NCBI GenBank assembly: GCA_025716815.1
Contig: JAIXMN010000004.1
Coordinates: 310,001-374,000 of the forward strand
Direction of reading: 5' to 3'
DNA from: Dichotomocladium elegans
Lineage: Eukaryota > Mucoromycota > Mucoromycetes > Mucorales > Lichtheimiaceae
DNA length: 64,000 nucleotides
This document shows, one piece after another, positions 12,141-23,416 of this stretch (positions within the stretch are counted from its first letter, which is position 1; every line of letters starts with the position of its first letter). The position numbers and the translations under genes are program-made. The notes under the pieces were generated by a model. It saw only the letters and a list, made by a program, of their open reading frames with translations. It did no database searches and had not been told where the DNA came from.

Positions 12141-13145
12141 AGCATTAGCATGGTTATAGGTTAAAGGAGAACCGCAAAAAGAAAAAGACAAAAGGGATTA
12201 AAGAACTTAATATCACCGAGGACGAAGTTCGCTTTCCAGCCGAACGATTCGCTCTGACTCGCGGTGAGACCCGACCCATGCTTTTTACAGATGGAGAATT
12301 AGCAAGGCCACTACCTAGTACAAGGACCATTATTCAAGACCAGACAACGTGCTGCCAAGTTAAGATGCCTTACAGATTATACAGATGATGATCATATCAG
12401 GTAATACTTTATAACAGATGTTCTTCAAAGCATGCAAGCTTAGGATTGTCTTTTTCTTTTTATAGATAAGTTTTCTTTTGAACACAAAATAATGGTGATC
12501 GATATTCCCCCGAATCTTAATTCCCATCACATACCATGGAAACAACGGGGGAACATAGTAATAGTATGGACCTCAGGAGAAGAATGATAGCGATGATCCT
12601 TTGATATGATCATATTTTGACACATATCCCTAATAATACATGATGCCGCGCCAAAGGCTGGCGTTAAAAACGCAGAGATGGCGGAAATTGAAGCCATTTA
12701 ACCCAGGAACATTTGTAAAGTGGCGCGTAAATTGTTGAGGAATTGTGTGGATGTCTTTACCAGTAAATGGACCCTTTCTGCGAGAGGAGGTGTTCATGTT
12801 TACAAACAAAACGATACATTGAACCTACATGGAGGTTTTAATGGTTAAAAGAGGGGGGGACAACTGTCCACGCGGTTGTTTCCCTTTTCGGAGTGAATGA
12901 CTTCCCCACCCGTTTGGCTTTTGAGATGCATTTCTGTTTATTGATGGTGATCAAAACTGCGAGAGCCCCACATCCTGATTAAATCGAAATGTCGGAGTTT
13001 TCCGAAAGCTTAAGCAGAGGGGATATAGAAAAGAAAGTCAATTGCATGAAGTTGTCCCATGCGCCACATCCCGCCCTTAAATTAATGCTCTTAACAATTT
13101 GTTTACCCATCTTCTCTCTCTTCCTTTTTCTCTTTCTTCAGCTTC
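12141..13145. other. Divergent intergenic region, 1 kb
   Basis: Lies between the 7TM-RGS (minus) and BTB/CAP-Gly (plus) starts. AT-rich; a pyrimidine-rich leader (CTTCTCTCTC) lies directly before the BTB ATG. No other feature is seen. Confidence 0.5.
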
Positions 13146-15806
13146 ATGCTTGATACTCCCTCCGCAGGACTCCAGGCCTCATTGAAAGAGTTATTCACAA
13201 GCGCCGAACAATTTGCTGCGGACGTCTGCTTCGAGTACCCCAACCGCACGATCTGGGCTCATCGAGGTGATTGTACATCGTCCGAATTCCACCTCCATTC
13301 CTAATGGTCAATGAATAGCCATTATTCTTGCTCGCTCTCCCAAGGCATTTTGTGCCCAATACCTCCCAGAGCTGTTGCAAGTTGATGCCGTAAATTGCAG
13401 ACGTGTAACGATATACCCTGAACCTGTTCTTCCAGAGCACGTATTATATTCCCTCCTCCGCTTCTGGTACACCGCTGAGTATGAGCAGACGGACCAGAGC
13501 GGCGCGACAAGCCCTGGATCTGGTATGCTTCCTACAGATGGCGACTTGCTGGGCGATATCCTTATACATGAGGCTTCGCCGATTATTCCTCTGATTATAT
13601 CATCTGATAACGAGAAGATTCTCCTGGGACAACTCGTGGCTGATATCGTCCGCATGTACGAATATGAGATTGCAGCCGACGTAACAGTGACAGTCTCTTC
13701 AGGACCAGAATCCACCTCATTCAATGTCCATCGCTTCATACTGGCCCTCAAATCGTCTTATTTTAATGCCATGTTCTGCAAAAGTTTCAGCGAGGCTGCG
13801 AGTCCAGTCGTACAGCTACCCAGTGATGTATTCTCGCCCGCCGCACTTAGGGTCATTATCGGCTATTACTACACGAACCAGCTACAGATTACGACGCCGC
13901 ACGACCAGACAGCCTTGATACCGAACCACGAATGCAACCTCACACAGAAGACACACATGCTCAGGATTCTCCAGGAGGCGTTCAGAATTGCAGATTACCT
14001 CAGCCAGTACGATACAGTCTGCGTTGCGGTGCTCCATGCCATGGCTAATATATACAAACAATATAAATGTGCTTGTGGTGATTGCGCTGCTCTTCTCCCG
14101 TCGATGCTTTGGTTTGCAGACAAATATGTGCCTGAGCTTCGCCAGGGTCTGACACAGACTTTTTCGGATCCTGTCTATGCACCTGCAATGCTCTGGTCAT
14201 CCGAAACGTTTGGTATCCTTGCAGAGTCCAAACCAGGCCTGATAGCTGAGCTCGTCACGCGAATGACGAACGATATCAAGAAGCAGAACGCCATTCAAGT
14301 CTTGGAGTCTCTGTATCTCTGCTTGACACGCACCCGCAATTCCGCCGTGCGGGACTTGATGAATGGGCAGTTAGTAAATTTCACCATTAGGATGATATCC
14401 GACAACTTTGGATTTTATTGTGTCGAGTACCCCATTCTCCTGTCGTGTGTCGATGGGATAGCTGTAGGATCAGTCGATTTTTTGGAGTTTCTGCTGATGC
14501 AGGTGGTGCAGCATGGTATTAATGACAAGAACGCGGCTGATCTTTACCAGGGGATTGCACGAGACCTGATTGGGCGGCAGGAGATGGACCAGAACGGGCA
14601 GGTAGACAGTATTTTGCTAAACGCAAAACATCAGTGCATTGAGTATATTTCAAAAAATTGGAGCAAGATCAAGGCCCAAGGAGGGTTCAAATCGGTTGAA
14701 AAGGAAATGCTTCGAAGGTTATCAGAAGGTAAGGTCTGCAATCTGGGAAGCACAAGATTTTTTAGGAGGAAATTTAACTTTCCAGGGCTAGATATTGACA
14801 TTCCCTATCGCACCCTAACAAAGTCGTTTGATACGGACTTGGCCTCACTCTTCAGCTTCAAATCCAAGAAACGCAATAATAACAGCGATAATCGCGGCAA
14901 CGAACGGAGACGAAATAGCGCTCCTCACAGTAGCCACTCCTACCACTCCTATCGCCGCCTCTCATTGCTGAGTCTTCGAAGTCGGCGATCACACGACAGC
15001 TTGGCGACCACATCCTCTCGAGAGTTGTCGCATAAGCGACCGATCCTCACTCCATCTCAGTCATTACCCGTCAGCCCTGCCATAGCCACTATTTCGATGA
15101 ACCACGCCTCGCCGAACCCATCATCGTCGTCATCATCGTCATCTATTCTTTTCGATGCCCTTCTGCCGACAGAGTCAGCTGCCGCTGCCATTCCGCACGT
15201 CACGACACCAACATCAGCAATGTCAAATCGGCGCCCTTCTTGCCTAAGCTGGGATCTCCCGAGAGCCCCGCAACGGCCTGCTATGATGACCAGTCGGTCA
15301 GCAACTGCCGCTCGTCCGGTGAAGAAAAAGAAGGAGAGGAGTCGGTCCCCTCTGCGTTACAGGTTTGGTTTCGGGTGCGACAGTCGCGATGATGAAGATG
15401 ATCCTCCGGCCCCGGTGCTGGGTGCGAGGATAGAATTGCTGCGTCGGCCTCTTCCCTTGCTCGGTACTATAAAATTCATCGGGCCTGTCCATTTTGCGAA
15501 AGGAATCTATGTCGGCGTGGAGCTTGAGAGTCGATGTAAATGATCTACTGTTTCAGGTACTACACAGAGCATGCTGACCAAGATTGCATGTAAAAACCTC
15601 ATAGTGGGAAGCAATGACGGGTCATACGAGGGTCACAGGTACTTTAGCACAGATACACAACGTGGTACTTTTTGTAAGGTAAATCATCCACTTTTTTATT
15701 TATTCATTTCGAAAAGAAAAAGCAGAAATCGCTCATCAGACGCCATCGGATACTGAACTTCTAGATTGATGACTTTAAGATTATTTCTTTTCCGAGGTCC
15801 TCTTGA
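13146..15806 (+). CDS. Double BTB/POZ protein with C-terminal CAP-Gly domain
   Basis: Exons 13146-13266, 13319-15535, 15557-15678, 15765-15806 give 833 residues with frame kept across all three introns. BTB-1 (about 22-97) has ADVCFEYPNRTIWAHRAIIL with the intron inside it. BTB-2 (about 158-230) has ADVTVTVS, NVHRFILALKSSYFNAMF and a FSPAALRVIIGYYYT end. A helical BACK-like region follows to about 470, then a Ser/Arg-rich linker (510-740). The last 85 residues form a CAP-Gly fold: GTIKFIGPVHFAKGIYVGVEL, then GSNDGSYEGHRYF across the exon 2/3 join, equivalent to the canonical GKNDG-RYF. BTB domains dimerise and recruit Cul3; CAP-Gly domains bind EEY/F ends of tubulin and EB proteins. A microtubule-linked adaptor is inferred. 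Convergent with the galactosidase, 112 bases apart. Confidence 0.85.
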
Positions 15807-15918
15807 AGAACGAGATCATACGCTAATGCAAAAAAAAAAAACCTGTGTAACATAGTAACGAATTTTTTTCTTTATTTGTGTATTCCCTCTTCTCCTTTCT
15901 GCTCCTCCAAGTAAATAA

Positions 15919-18147
15919 TCATTTAGCATCTTCTGTTACGACCGCCACAAGTACATGCTGCGTTGACCCTGAAACTTTGAATGTCTCAAATTTTGGTGCG
16001 ACCCCGTTGACCTTACATGCAGGATGATGAGGCACGGCGCTTTTGTTCGCGAACAAATAAGGGCCAATTCCCAAGTAGACCTGGTGCTTCCTTGCATTGT
16101 CCTTGTGGAACATCAGTTCGACATGTGCGCATGCTGTGTTGTCCGGTGACAGCCGGAGATGAGCAATTTCTGCTCCAGGAACAATGTGACTGGTAGAGCC
16201 CAGAAAGGCAACGCCCTGACTGTCCTGGATTGCGGGAAAGAGGTGAACGAAGGTCTTGGTCTCGTGGCTCTTGAGGACGATTTTTGTACCCGGGGCACAG
16301 AATAGAGGAGCATGTCTTTGCCGCAATAGATTCAGGAAGGACGACGGCCTGCGGGTCATGTGCATTTCATTGTCTGTGGCAAAGAGGAGCTGAGGCTTGG
16401 TTGGAAGCGTAACGGTCTTGTCAAGCCTGGAGAGATTTGCAAAGACGGAGTATTCGCGACCGCCAAAGGAGAAGCAGACTTCATACACGGCCGGCGCGAT
16501 TTCAGTGACAGCGCTGACACTGGCGACGACCTTGGGGAATGTGGCCCGGTAGAGCAGATGCTCGTCCTTTCCGTACTCGGACACGTTGTCGGACGTAAAG
16601 ACGAGCGCACCGAGGACGTTATTGAGGACCGACAGCGTGTATCGCTCCTCGGGGTTGAGCCTGTTCTTGTGACCGCGGAGGATGATGACGTCCGGGTCAT
16701 TGCCGAACATGCGGTCCGACATCGGCCAGCGGTGAAGGGTGGATGTGAGCGAGTTGGCAGTCGAGACGCGTTCGCGGACATGCAGATACTTCAGCTTTGC
16801 ATCTTCCCACCACGGCGCAACGTCCGATCCGACACGGCAATAGTCGACGCAGCGCCACGCACATGCAAGCGGCACGCCACAGCCGAGGATGAGCTTATCC
16901 GGACCAACAAGGTCCCGGACAAGAGTCATGGCATCCCACATGATCTCGCCCCGCGACTTGCCCATGCGTGGAATCATTGCTGCCGCAAATAAAAAGTCAA
17001 GCTTGACCAGCCCAAAGCCCCACTCGCGCAGGACGGTGTCGAAGACCTTCTTGAGGTAGGCACGGGCTTCAAAGTGATACATGTCAAGCGCATAGAATCC
17101 GCCCCAGTTCGGTCCAGCCACCACAGGCTTGCCGTGCTCGTCCAGTACCAGCCAATCTGGGTGGTCTTTTGCAAGCTGGCTCGTGAATCCCACCGCAAAC
17201 GGGGCAAGCCACAGACCGGCTGTGTAACCCGCCTCGGTGATCTGGTCGACAATCGGTTTGAGCTTTCGAGGAAACTTCTCATTGATCGTGAGCCAGTCGC
17301 CCACCGCCGTCTGGAAGCCGTCGTCGATCTGAAAAACCTGGATCGGATACTTGTGTTTGACGAGCGCCTCGAGGTTCTTGAGCACAACATTCTCACTCAC
17401 GTCACCGTAATAGTTGTACCACGATGTCCAGCCGCTGACATGGATATCCTGTTTGCGCACCCGCCTGTCTTCTTTAGAAAACAGACGGCTATACTCATCC
17501 CAAAGGGGCCCGAGAGCGTCACCTTGCGAGAAGAAAATGCGTACCAGCTCGAGTGGCTGGTGACAGTCGAGATGTTTGCCGACGACGTCCTTGTAGATTC
17601 CTAGGCAACTGCGGCAGAAGTCGGCCTTGAAGTAAGTGTAGCCGAGGTCCTCCGTCAGGGACCCAGCAAAGTAATAAAAACCGTCGCGCGAGAAGTGCGT
17701 GTACGCGCTCGAGTGGATCAGTCCCTTTTCGCCCTTGTGCTCGAAAAAATCGTAGTCTCCTTGTAGGTTGTACTGCGTCATCGTCGCCACCATTGACTGA
17801 ATCGGGAGGATCCTGTCCTCCTGTCCAAGTTCGGTGGCCTGGCTCCAGCTCTGGAAACCATTAGCAAGCATTCGGTATCCTTCAAGCGAAGCCGCGTATT
17901 TGGTCTCGAAATGGCACAATTCCAATGGCTTAAACGCCTCTACAGTAATTGACACTAAAGAGCCTGTCTGTCCTTCTGACATTTGGGATATCGCTGTGGT
18001 TACTTTGATATCCCCATTCTCGAAAGGCTGGTCTGGGCGGAGCTCGACGTCTTTGAACTTAACGCAATGCTTTGGCCCACCGCGGTAGCGGTACGAGAAA
18101 TCAATACAAGCTTTGGACGTGTCGAGAGAAAATCGAGTGACGGTCAT
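15919..18147 (-). CDS. Alpha-galactosidase, glycoside hydrolase family 36 type
   Basis: Single-exon, 742 residues. Start ATG at 18147; the frame is open further upstream but that part is the pyrimidine-rich leader and has no ATG. An N-terminal beta-sandwich region (1-240) precedes a TIM barrel with SGWTSWYNYYGDVSE, QIDDGFQ (Asp275-276), GLWLAPF, and WGFGLVKLDFLF where Asp384 fits the nucleophile. CRVGSDVAPWW supplies the likely acid, Asp442. A C-terminal beta region ends the protein. It hydrolyses alpha-1,6-galactosides such as melibiose and raffinose. The scheme is GH36 (bacterial-style, about 720-750 aa) rather than the smaller secreted GH27 common in ascomycetes. No signal peptide follows the chosen start, so it is probably intracellular. 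It is intronless in an intron-rich window. Confidence 0.88.
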   Translation of the reverse strand: MTVTRFSLDTSKACIDFSYRYRGGPKHCVKFKDVELRPDQPFENGDIKVTTAISQMSEGQTGSLVSITVEAFKPLELCHFETKYAASLEGYRMLANGFQSWSQATELGQEDRILPIQSMVATMTQYNLQGDYDFFEHKGEKGLIHSSAYTHFSRDGFYYFAGSLTEDLGYTYFKADFCRSCLGIYKDVVGKHLDCHQPLELVRIFFSQGDALGPLWDEYSRLFSKEDRRVRKQDIHVSGWTSWYNYYGDVSENVVLKNLEALVKHKYPIQVFQIDDGFQTAVGDWLTINEKFPRKLKPIVDQITEAGYTAGLWLAPFAVGFTSQLAKDHPDWLVLDEHGKPVVAGPNWGGFYALDMYHFEARAYLKKVFDTVLREWGFGLVKLDFLFAAAMIPRMGKSRGEIMWDAMTLVRDLVGPDKLILGCGVPLACAWRCVDYCRVGSDVAPWWEDAKLKYLHVRERVSTANSLTSTLHRWPMSDRMFGNDPDVIILRGHKNRLNPEERYTLSVLNNVLGALVFTSDNVSEYGKDEHLLYRATFPKVVASVSAVTEIAPAVYEVCFSFGGREYSVFANLSRLDKTVTLPTKPQLLFATDNEMHMTRRPSSFLNLLRQRHAPLFCAPGTKIVLKSHETKTFVHLFPAIQDSQGVAFLGSTSHIVPGAEIAHLRLSPDNTACAHVELMFHKDNARKHQVYLGIGPYLFANKSAVPHHPACKVNGVAPKFETFKVSGSTQHVLVAVVTEDAK

Positions 18148-20100
18148 GGGAAAAGAAAAGAAAGAAAAAGAGAGGGAGAGGTAGGTGAGGAAAGAGAGAT
18201 GACAATAAACAAGAAGGCACTTGCATGTGGCTAATAGAACTTGTCTCTTCTTGCATATTGTTGCCTTGTTTATGGCTGCAGACCGGGTCACCTCTTATTT
18301 ACTACAGCGCAGAGCGGCATCCTCAGCAATGCTTTTGCTATTCTCAGGAACTGAACGCAGTCTACGTTCTCGATGGATGCGTCAGCGTGGTATCCACCTG
18401 AGGAGGCACCTCTCCTCCTTTGATTGCTAATCTTTCGCGTAAATGCGAGCCCCGCGTAAACGAATTGGGGTTCCGCCTGTTTCAATCCTTTCACTCACTC
18501 CACACAACATACCCTTCCGAGTCGTAACTCTGGATTATGCAGAAACTTCTAAATCCTCCAATCACAATGACCATATCAATTCCTGCCTTAGCAGCAGCGA
18601 TAACGCCGAGTGGCATTTTGCTTTAGGATACGTCGCGTGCACGAGCAGTACCCGTCGGTACATGTTATTATTATGCAAACCTTGGTAGACATCTTCACTC
18701 TCCTAGTATACTTTGGTCTACTGCAAGAATCAGCTCTTTTAGGCGACTTGTGGGTTTTTCACCGTGGTTATTCCTCTACTGCTAAGAAGGTCAAGGATTG
18801 CAAGCACTTGTGACGTGCCGCTATAGAACCCCGACGGGTGGGCATTCTTCACGAATTGTGGAGGACTCATCATGAGCTTCAATTTGTCATGCAAAGGCGG
18901 ATTATCTTTAGTTAAGCTTTTGGAGATTAGACATCCTCACTATTTAAATACCAGTGATGTGAAACAGCCGTCGATATCGTTTGACAGCACATCGGCTGTG
19001 GAGCATAGGGATGGACCATCCCTCTCTATTACTCGCCGTCTGAAGTACCATGGATACATGAATGGTCCACGCCCCTCCCCGATATGTCTGATCTTGATGG
19101 TACCTGCAAGCGGGAGCTGCAGCTTCAACAGATGTTATATCAATATTCTGATAACAGAGGCACACCGAAGCTTTGATTCGGCCGCAACATGTCACGGAAG
19201 TTTTTTCCCTGCGTGAGCATAAATACGGTGGGCGCGCATCTTACTTTTGTATACTCTTTGTGCTAAATCCTTCATGTCATGGTGCTGTGTCCTAGACTAT
19301 TTGGGTTGATTGGCATTGATTATCTCGAGGTCGGCATCAGTTTGAATATTGTTGATTATGTATCAACGATGCTGCTTTTGAGGCTCGTTTTTTTCAGTCA
19401 TGGTATGTCCGCACGACTCCGTTGTGCTATTTGACTCCAGGGGAAAAAAGTACGGTAGTCTGTTGGCCGAGCCCGTTGGTATTAATACTAGAGGATCCTC
19501 CATCATTTTATCCGGCTTGATACCACACCATTGACTATCAAGACCGACAGGAGGGGGAAAAAACATCTGGATCATTGATATCAAACCAAGCTCGCGACTA
19601 AAGCGCGTATGCTTGAAGACCAATGCAGAGACGCCGCCTTCCTATTCTGTCATGACTTATATCAGCTACGTTTGCGGAGCTGTAGCGCCTTTTCTTCTGT
19701 GAAGAAGATCCGTCTCTGTGTAGAAATGAAGCCCTCCTTTGCTTACCAATCTGACTTTTTCTAGTATTTGATGACCCTATTAACTTCCTCTTCAACCTCG
19801 ATCTCGTCTTATACAGGACTCTCCTTTGATGTTAACTAGCCTTATCATGTACTAAGTCCAATGAAGTCTGTAGTGCTGGACTTGCTTAATGTCGTCTACA
19901 TATAGCTCCTCAGACATCATGCTTCTGAAACCTTATTGAGTTCTTTCATTGTGCAAGAACACTTGTGGTCGGGCATCTGAGCATCCTTTATAAAAAGTTT
20001 TCCAGCAATAGAGCACATTTTTTCATATATCCCTTTCTATGGTAAGTACAAAAGTTCCATCACAGGCCATGCTTGTACCTATAAACATGGATTATAACCG

Positions 20101-20127
20101 TTTTTTTTTTTAAAAAAAAAAAAAAAA
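20101..20127. repeat. T11-A16 homopolymer inverted tract
   Basis: Eleven T are followed directly by sixteen A, a self-complementary tract that can form a hairpin on either strand. It lies in gene-free DNA. Confidence 0.85.
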
Positions 20128-22756
20128 CTAGACAATCATTCCATTGTTGCACGAACTATTAACTAGTACCGGATGACAATAGTATGAGAGATGGAAAAAG
20201 ATAAAGTTGTAGTGTGCAGAATGACCGTGCCAAATTCCTTGGATAACGGAAAAGTCAAACTAGTGGAACCCACACCCTGCACTTTTGGCATCAAAGTGGT
20301 GCGAAGTATAAATACCGCCTCGTGTTTCCTAAATCCATGGCGGGATTGGATAACATACAGCAAACTCTGCGTATTCGCATGTCCATATAAAAGTCTCACC
20401 TCGTATTCTTACAAAGATAGATCATAGTCTCTATATGATATTGCACCCTCTCCTTTCTGGGATGACTATGCAGGGAAAAAAAAACAATCGCTGAGAAGAA
20501 CGACCAACTGGTCAGCAGTTCGCCAAGATGCGCTAGTCATCGGATGTATTCTCAAAACTTATCAGGCTTACGACTGAACTAGCCCCCTCGTGCCTCCAAG
20601 AAATTCGGGCGGTATGTTACTTTAATGATATGGAAAAACAATAATCAAACATTCGGAGGCGTGAAAACCATAACCATCTGCGTGCATCAGGAGAAGGGAT
20701 CAAGGGCTAGATGCTATGACTACAAAGATGACGACGCCGGAACTGCTCCAATGGGAGAGCGAGGCCTTCTGGTAGACGACCACATTGATGGTCTCAGCGA
20801 CTGGAATACACTTTCCTTCTTCGCTAACATGCCAAGGGATCTAATCCTCAATGGCACAGGAACTGGGGAGGACATGAGCCAAAAAAGAGGGGAGTGGGAC
20901 CCACCAAAACAGCGAAATCAACCGCCGGAAATGCCATCGGCTATAAGGATTGAAGCTTCCAACAGCGTTTCTAAAGTCGCTGTGAAGCATACACAGAGTT
21001 GTCGGATATGGGCCGATGAGAAGCACTTAAAGTCAAAGCGAACTAATATAATAGAATTGCTGAATATTCTGTTGTACTCAAATGCTCGCAGAAGGTCGAC
21101 ACATCTGCAGTAATACTTACAGCCGTGCAAGACGTCACCACCCAACTACATAAACGTTCTAGAGTAGAGAGCATAGAATCATAGAAAAATACTTGGGGAA
21201 CGAATGGATCCAACCCGGACGGACGCAAAGCGTGTCCGGACCTAGCAATAAATGTGTAGTGATGCTTTTCAATCCTTACTTTACTGGCTGATCAGCCCAG
21301 GATTATCTGAACCCGCTCTGTCACAAATTTTTAATTTTTGCAGGTTTACCGAACCAGCAGCCTTGTCCTTGGGGTAACCTATTGAATAAGGACTGAAATA
21401 TGTTGTCCATGAACAACGCTGCACATCCTCTACGTGCCGCATGTCCGACACTGCCTTATTCCACGACATATACTATGTAGTCTTCACTAACTATGATCCG
21501 CTAAAGGACTTTTGGACACAAGCCAAATTGAACCTATGTCCTAGCCAGTCGGATGGCTGAATTGGGCTGTATCATCTCCTGCCGCGCGATGTGTAGCAGT
21601 AGCTACCGTGGCAGATCGCCATTAACCGACGATCAAGATACTACAAGGGTAACGATCGCGGTCAAGGCCGTATATCCGACGACACTATTATGTACCACAT
21701 TCATTTCTTCAGCACGACGAAGCATTGTATCTACCACTGGTATTACCCCGCTACCGTTTACTATATACCTGCAATCAAGGATGTCTGCTTTTCATTTCAG
21801 GAATCAGTTCTCTGCTTAGTGTGCATCTTACGTTATCATTTATTGCATTATACCGCTTCAACTTCATAACGAGGATCTAATCAATTTCAAACAAAAAGGG
21901 AGGCCTCCAAAGAAGCAATGTTATAATTGTAAGACGTCCATGACAGCCAATAGTCCGTACTCAGTAGATGGAATGTTTTATTTCGCATGCGATAAAGTGT
22001 ATTCCACTGTCCTCTCTCTTGGGGAAAAAGACCATCATCTGTGCCGCGACGAGAGATATCTTTTTCGATCGCTAAACGCAGATGTATGTAAAGCAGTTTC
22101 GTTTTTTTTTCACACCAGCATCGTTCGTCAGCTACGTTAATGAAGCAGCAATGAGTAAAAAATGGCGGTAAGAACATAAGTGATGCGCCTCTTGGAAGCA
22201 GAACATCACCGTGACGTTCTAGGCAACGTGTAACAGCACACGCATCGTTGTGCGCGTATATACAGAGGGCATCTGCTATACAGGGTGGAGGGACGCGCAA
22301 ACGTGACGAAAAGAACGATGATTGATAATACAAATAGGATTACCGAACATCACAGTGAGCGGCAGAAGTATGCTGAGCACTTGAACATAAGTACGTTATA
22401 TGTCATGGTTCATGATATTCCATCGATTGCCATGCGGGAATATCGCAGAGAACGATATATCATATTCTTAAAATTGCTTCTGCTGTATTGCTGCTCTACT
22501 GTCATTCAATAGTCTGTATCATGAACGATCCCCGAGCTACGGTTGCGCATGACATCCAGTATTATTTAGACACGATATATCACTAGGCAAGAAATTGCCA
22601 AAAGCATTTCACTTTGAATGGATCGATGGAACGAACTTTGGCGGACAGGATAAGGTTTCTTTTACTCATAGTTCAATAGGATACAAGCATAGTAATAACA
22701 AAAGGACATCACCTCATCTAATTGCCCAAACCTTCACTATCACGTGACCTACCACC

Positions 22757-22769
22757 AAAAAAGGAAAAA
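22757..22769 (-). terminator. RNA polymerase III terminator for the tRNA-Lys pair
   Basis: On the minus strand, T5 (22769-22765) and T6 (22762-22757) lie 20-32 bases after the 3' end of the second tRNA in transcript order. Runs of four or more T end Pol III transcripts. No such run lies between the two tRNAs. Confidence 0.65.
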
Positions 22770-22788
22770 GAGGAGACTGTGATTGGTG

Positions 22789-22861
22789 CGCCCAGTGGGG
22801 GGCTCGAACCCCCGACATTTCGGTTAAAAGCCGAACGCTCTACCGACTGAGCTAACCGGGC
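22789..22861 (-). tRNA. tRNA-Lys(UUU), copy 2 in transcript order
   Basis: 73-nt cloverleaf with acceptor stem GCCCGGT/ACTGGGC, D-arm GCTC...GAGC, anticodon stem TTCGG/CCGAA with loop CTTTTAA (anticodon UUU), T-arm GGGGG TTCGAGC CCCCC and discriminator G. No intron. Identical to the neighbouring copy; CCA is not encoded. Confidence 0.97.
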
Positions 22862-22873
22862 CGGTCAACCAAT

Positions 22874-22946
22874 CGCCCAGTGGGGGGCTCGAACCCCCGA
22901 CATTTCGGTTAAAAGCCGAACGCTCTACCGACTGAGCTAACCGGGC
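22874..22946 (-). tRNA. tRNA-Lys(UUU), copy 1 in transcript order
   Basis: Base-for-base the same 73-nt tRNA as the neighbour, separated by 12 bases (22862-22873) that contain no T4 run on the transcribed strand. Internal A and B boxes (TAGCTCAGTCGG and GGTTCGAGCCC) are intact. Confidence 0.97.
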
Positions 22947-23416
22947 GTGCTTGTTCGTATCATCAAGTAGACATTGGTGTCCAAAAGAAATAAACATGTC
23001 TGGGTAACACGTGCCTCCAATGAGAAGCTACTATTCAGCCAATCAAATAACTTGCGAATCCTCTTCCCAAAAATTAAACAGAGTCGAAAAACGGCGGTGG
23101 GAAACGCCTCCCTCCATGGCAGCATATAAGACCAGCTGATAGCTATTACGTTTTTGCAAAAGACTAATTTTATAAGGATCGACCTGTGCGTTTGTATCAT
23201 GCATGGCATGATTACTAGTAATTGATGCAAAAAAGCTGCAGCATCAGCGGGAAAAACTAGGTCAGGTCATTGCGTGCGCAATAAGATAATAAAAGAAAAC
23301 AAGAGGAACGGATAATAGGATATAAGTATTTATCATTATTCATACAAGAGCTGTTCGAATTAGGGAGTCTAATTATATGGTAAGAGGTAGCGTGTTGTTG
23401 ACGAGATGCAGATGCT

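Larger units (their letters stand above)
18148..22788. other. AT-rich, gene-poor region, 4.6 kb
   Basis: No exon chain or family match was found on either strand. The longest open frame (20625-21113, 162 codons, plus) is Asp/Lys/Asn-rich without recognisable motifs. A T11-A16 tract lies at 20101-20127. I saw no transposase, reverse transcriptase or terminal repeat, although degraded elements would be hard to see by eye. Confidence 0.5.

Noticed and set aside
12141..12191. Longer start for the 7TM-RGS protein
   Set aside because: The frame is open but begins with TTG; the first ATG is at 12140.
18148..18291. N-terminal extension of the alpha-galactosidase with a hydrophobic stretch
   Set aside because: The extension starts with GTG, not ATG, and encodes the pyrimidine-rich leader; the ATG at 18147 begins the conserved protein.
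20625..21113. 162-codon plus-strand open frame
   Set aside because: No domain, no upstream promoter features and frames of similar length on the other strand; treated as chance in AT-rich DNA.
22937..23230. 97-codon minus-strand frame partly over the tRNA-Lys genes
   Set aside because: Its 3' end runs into a tRNA gene and it has no protein-family features.
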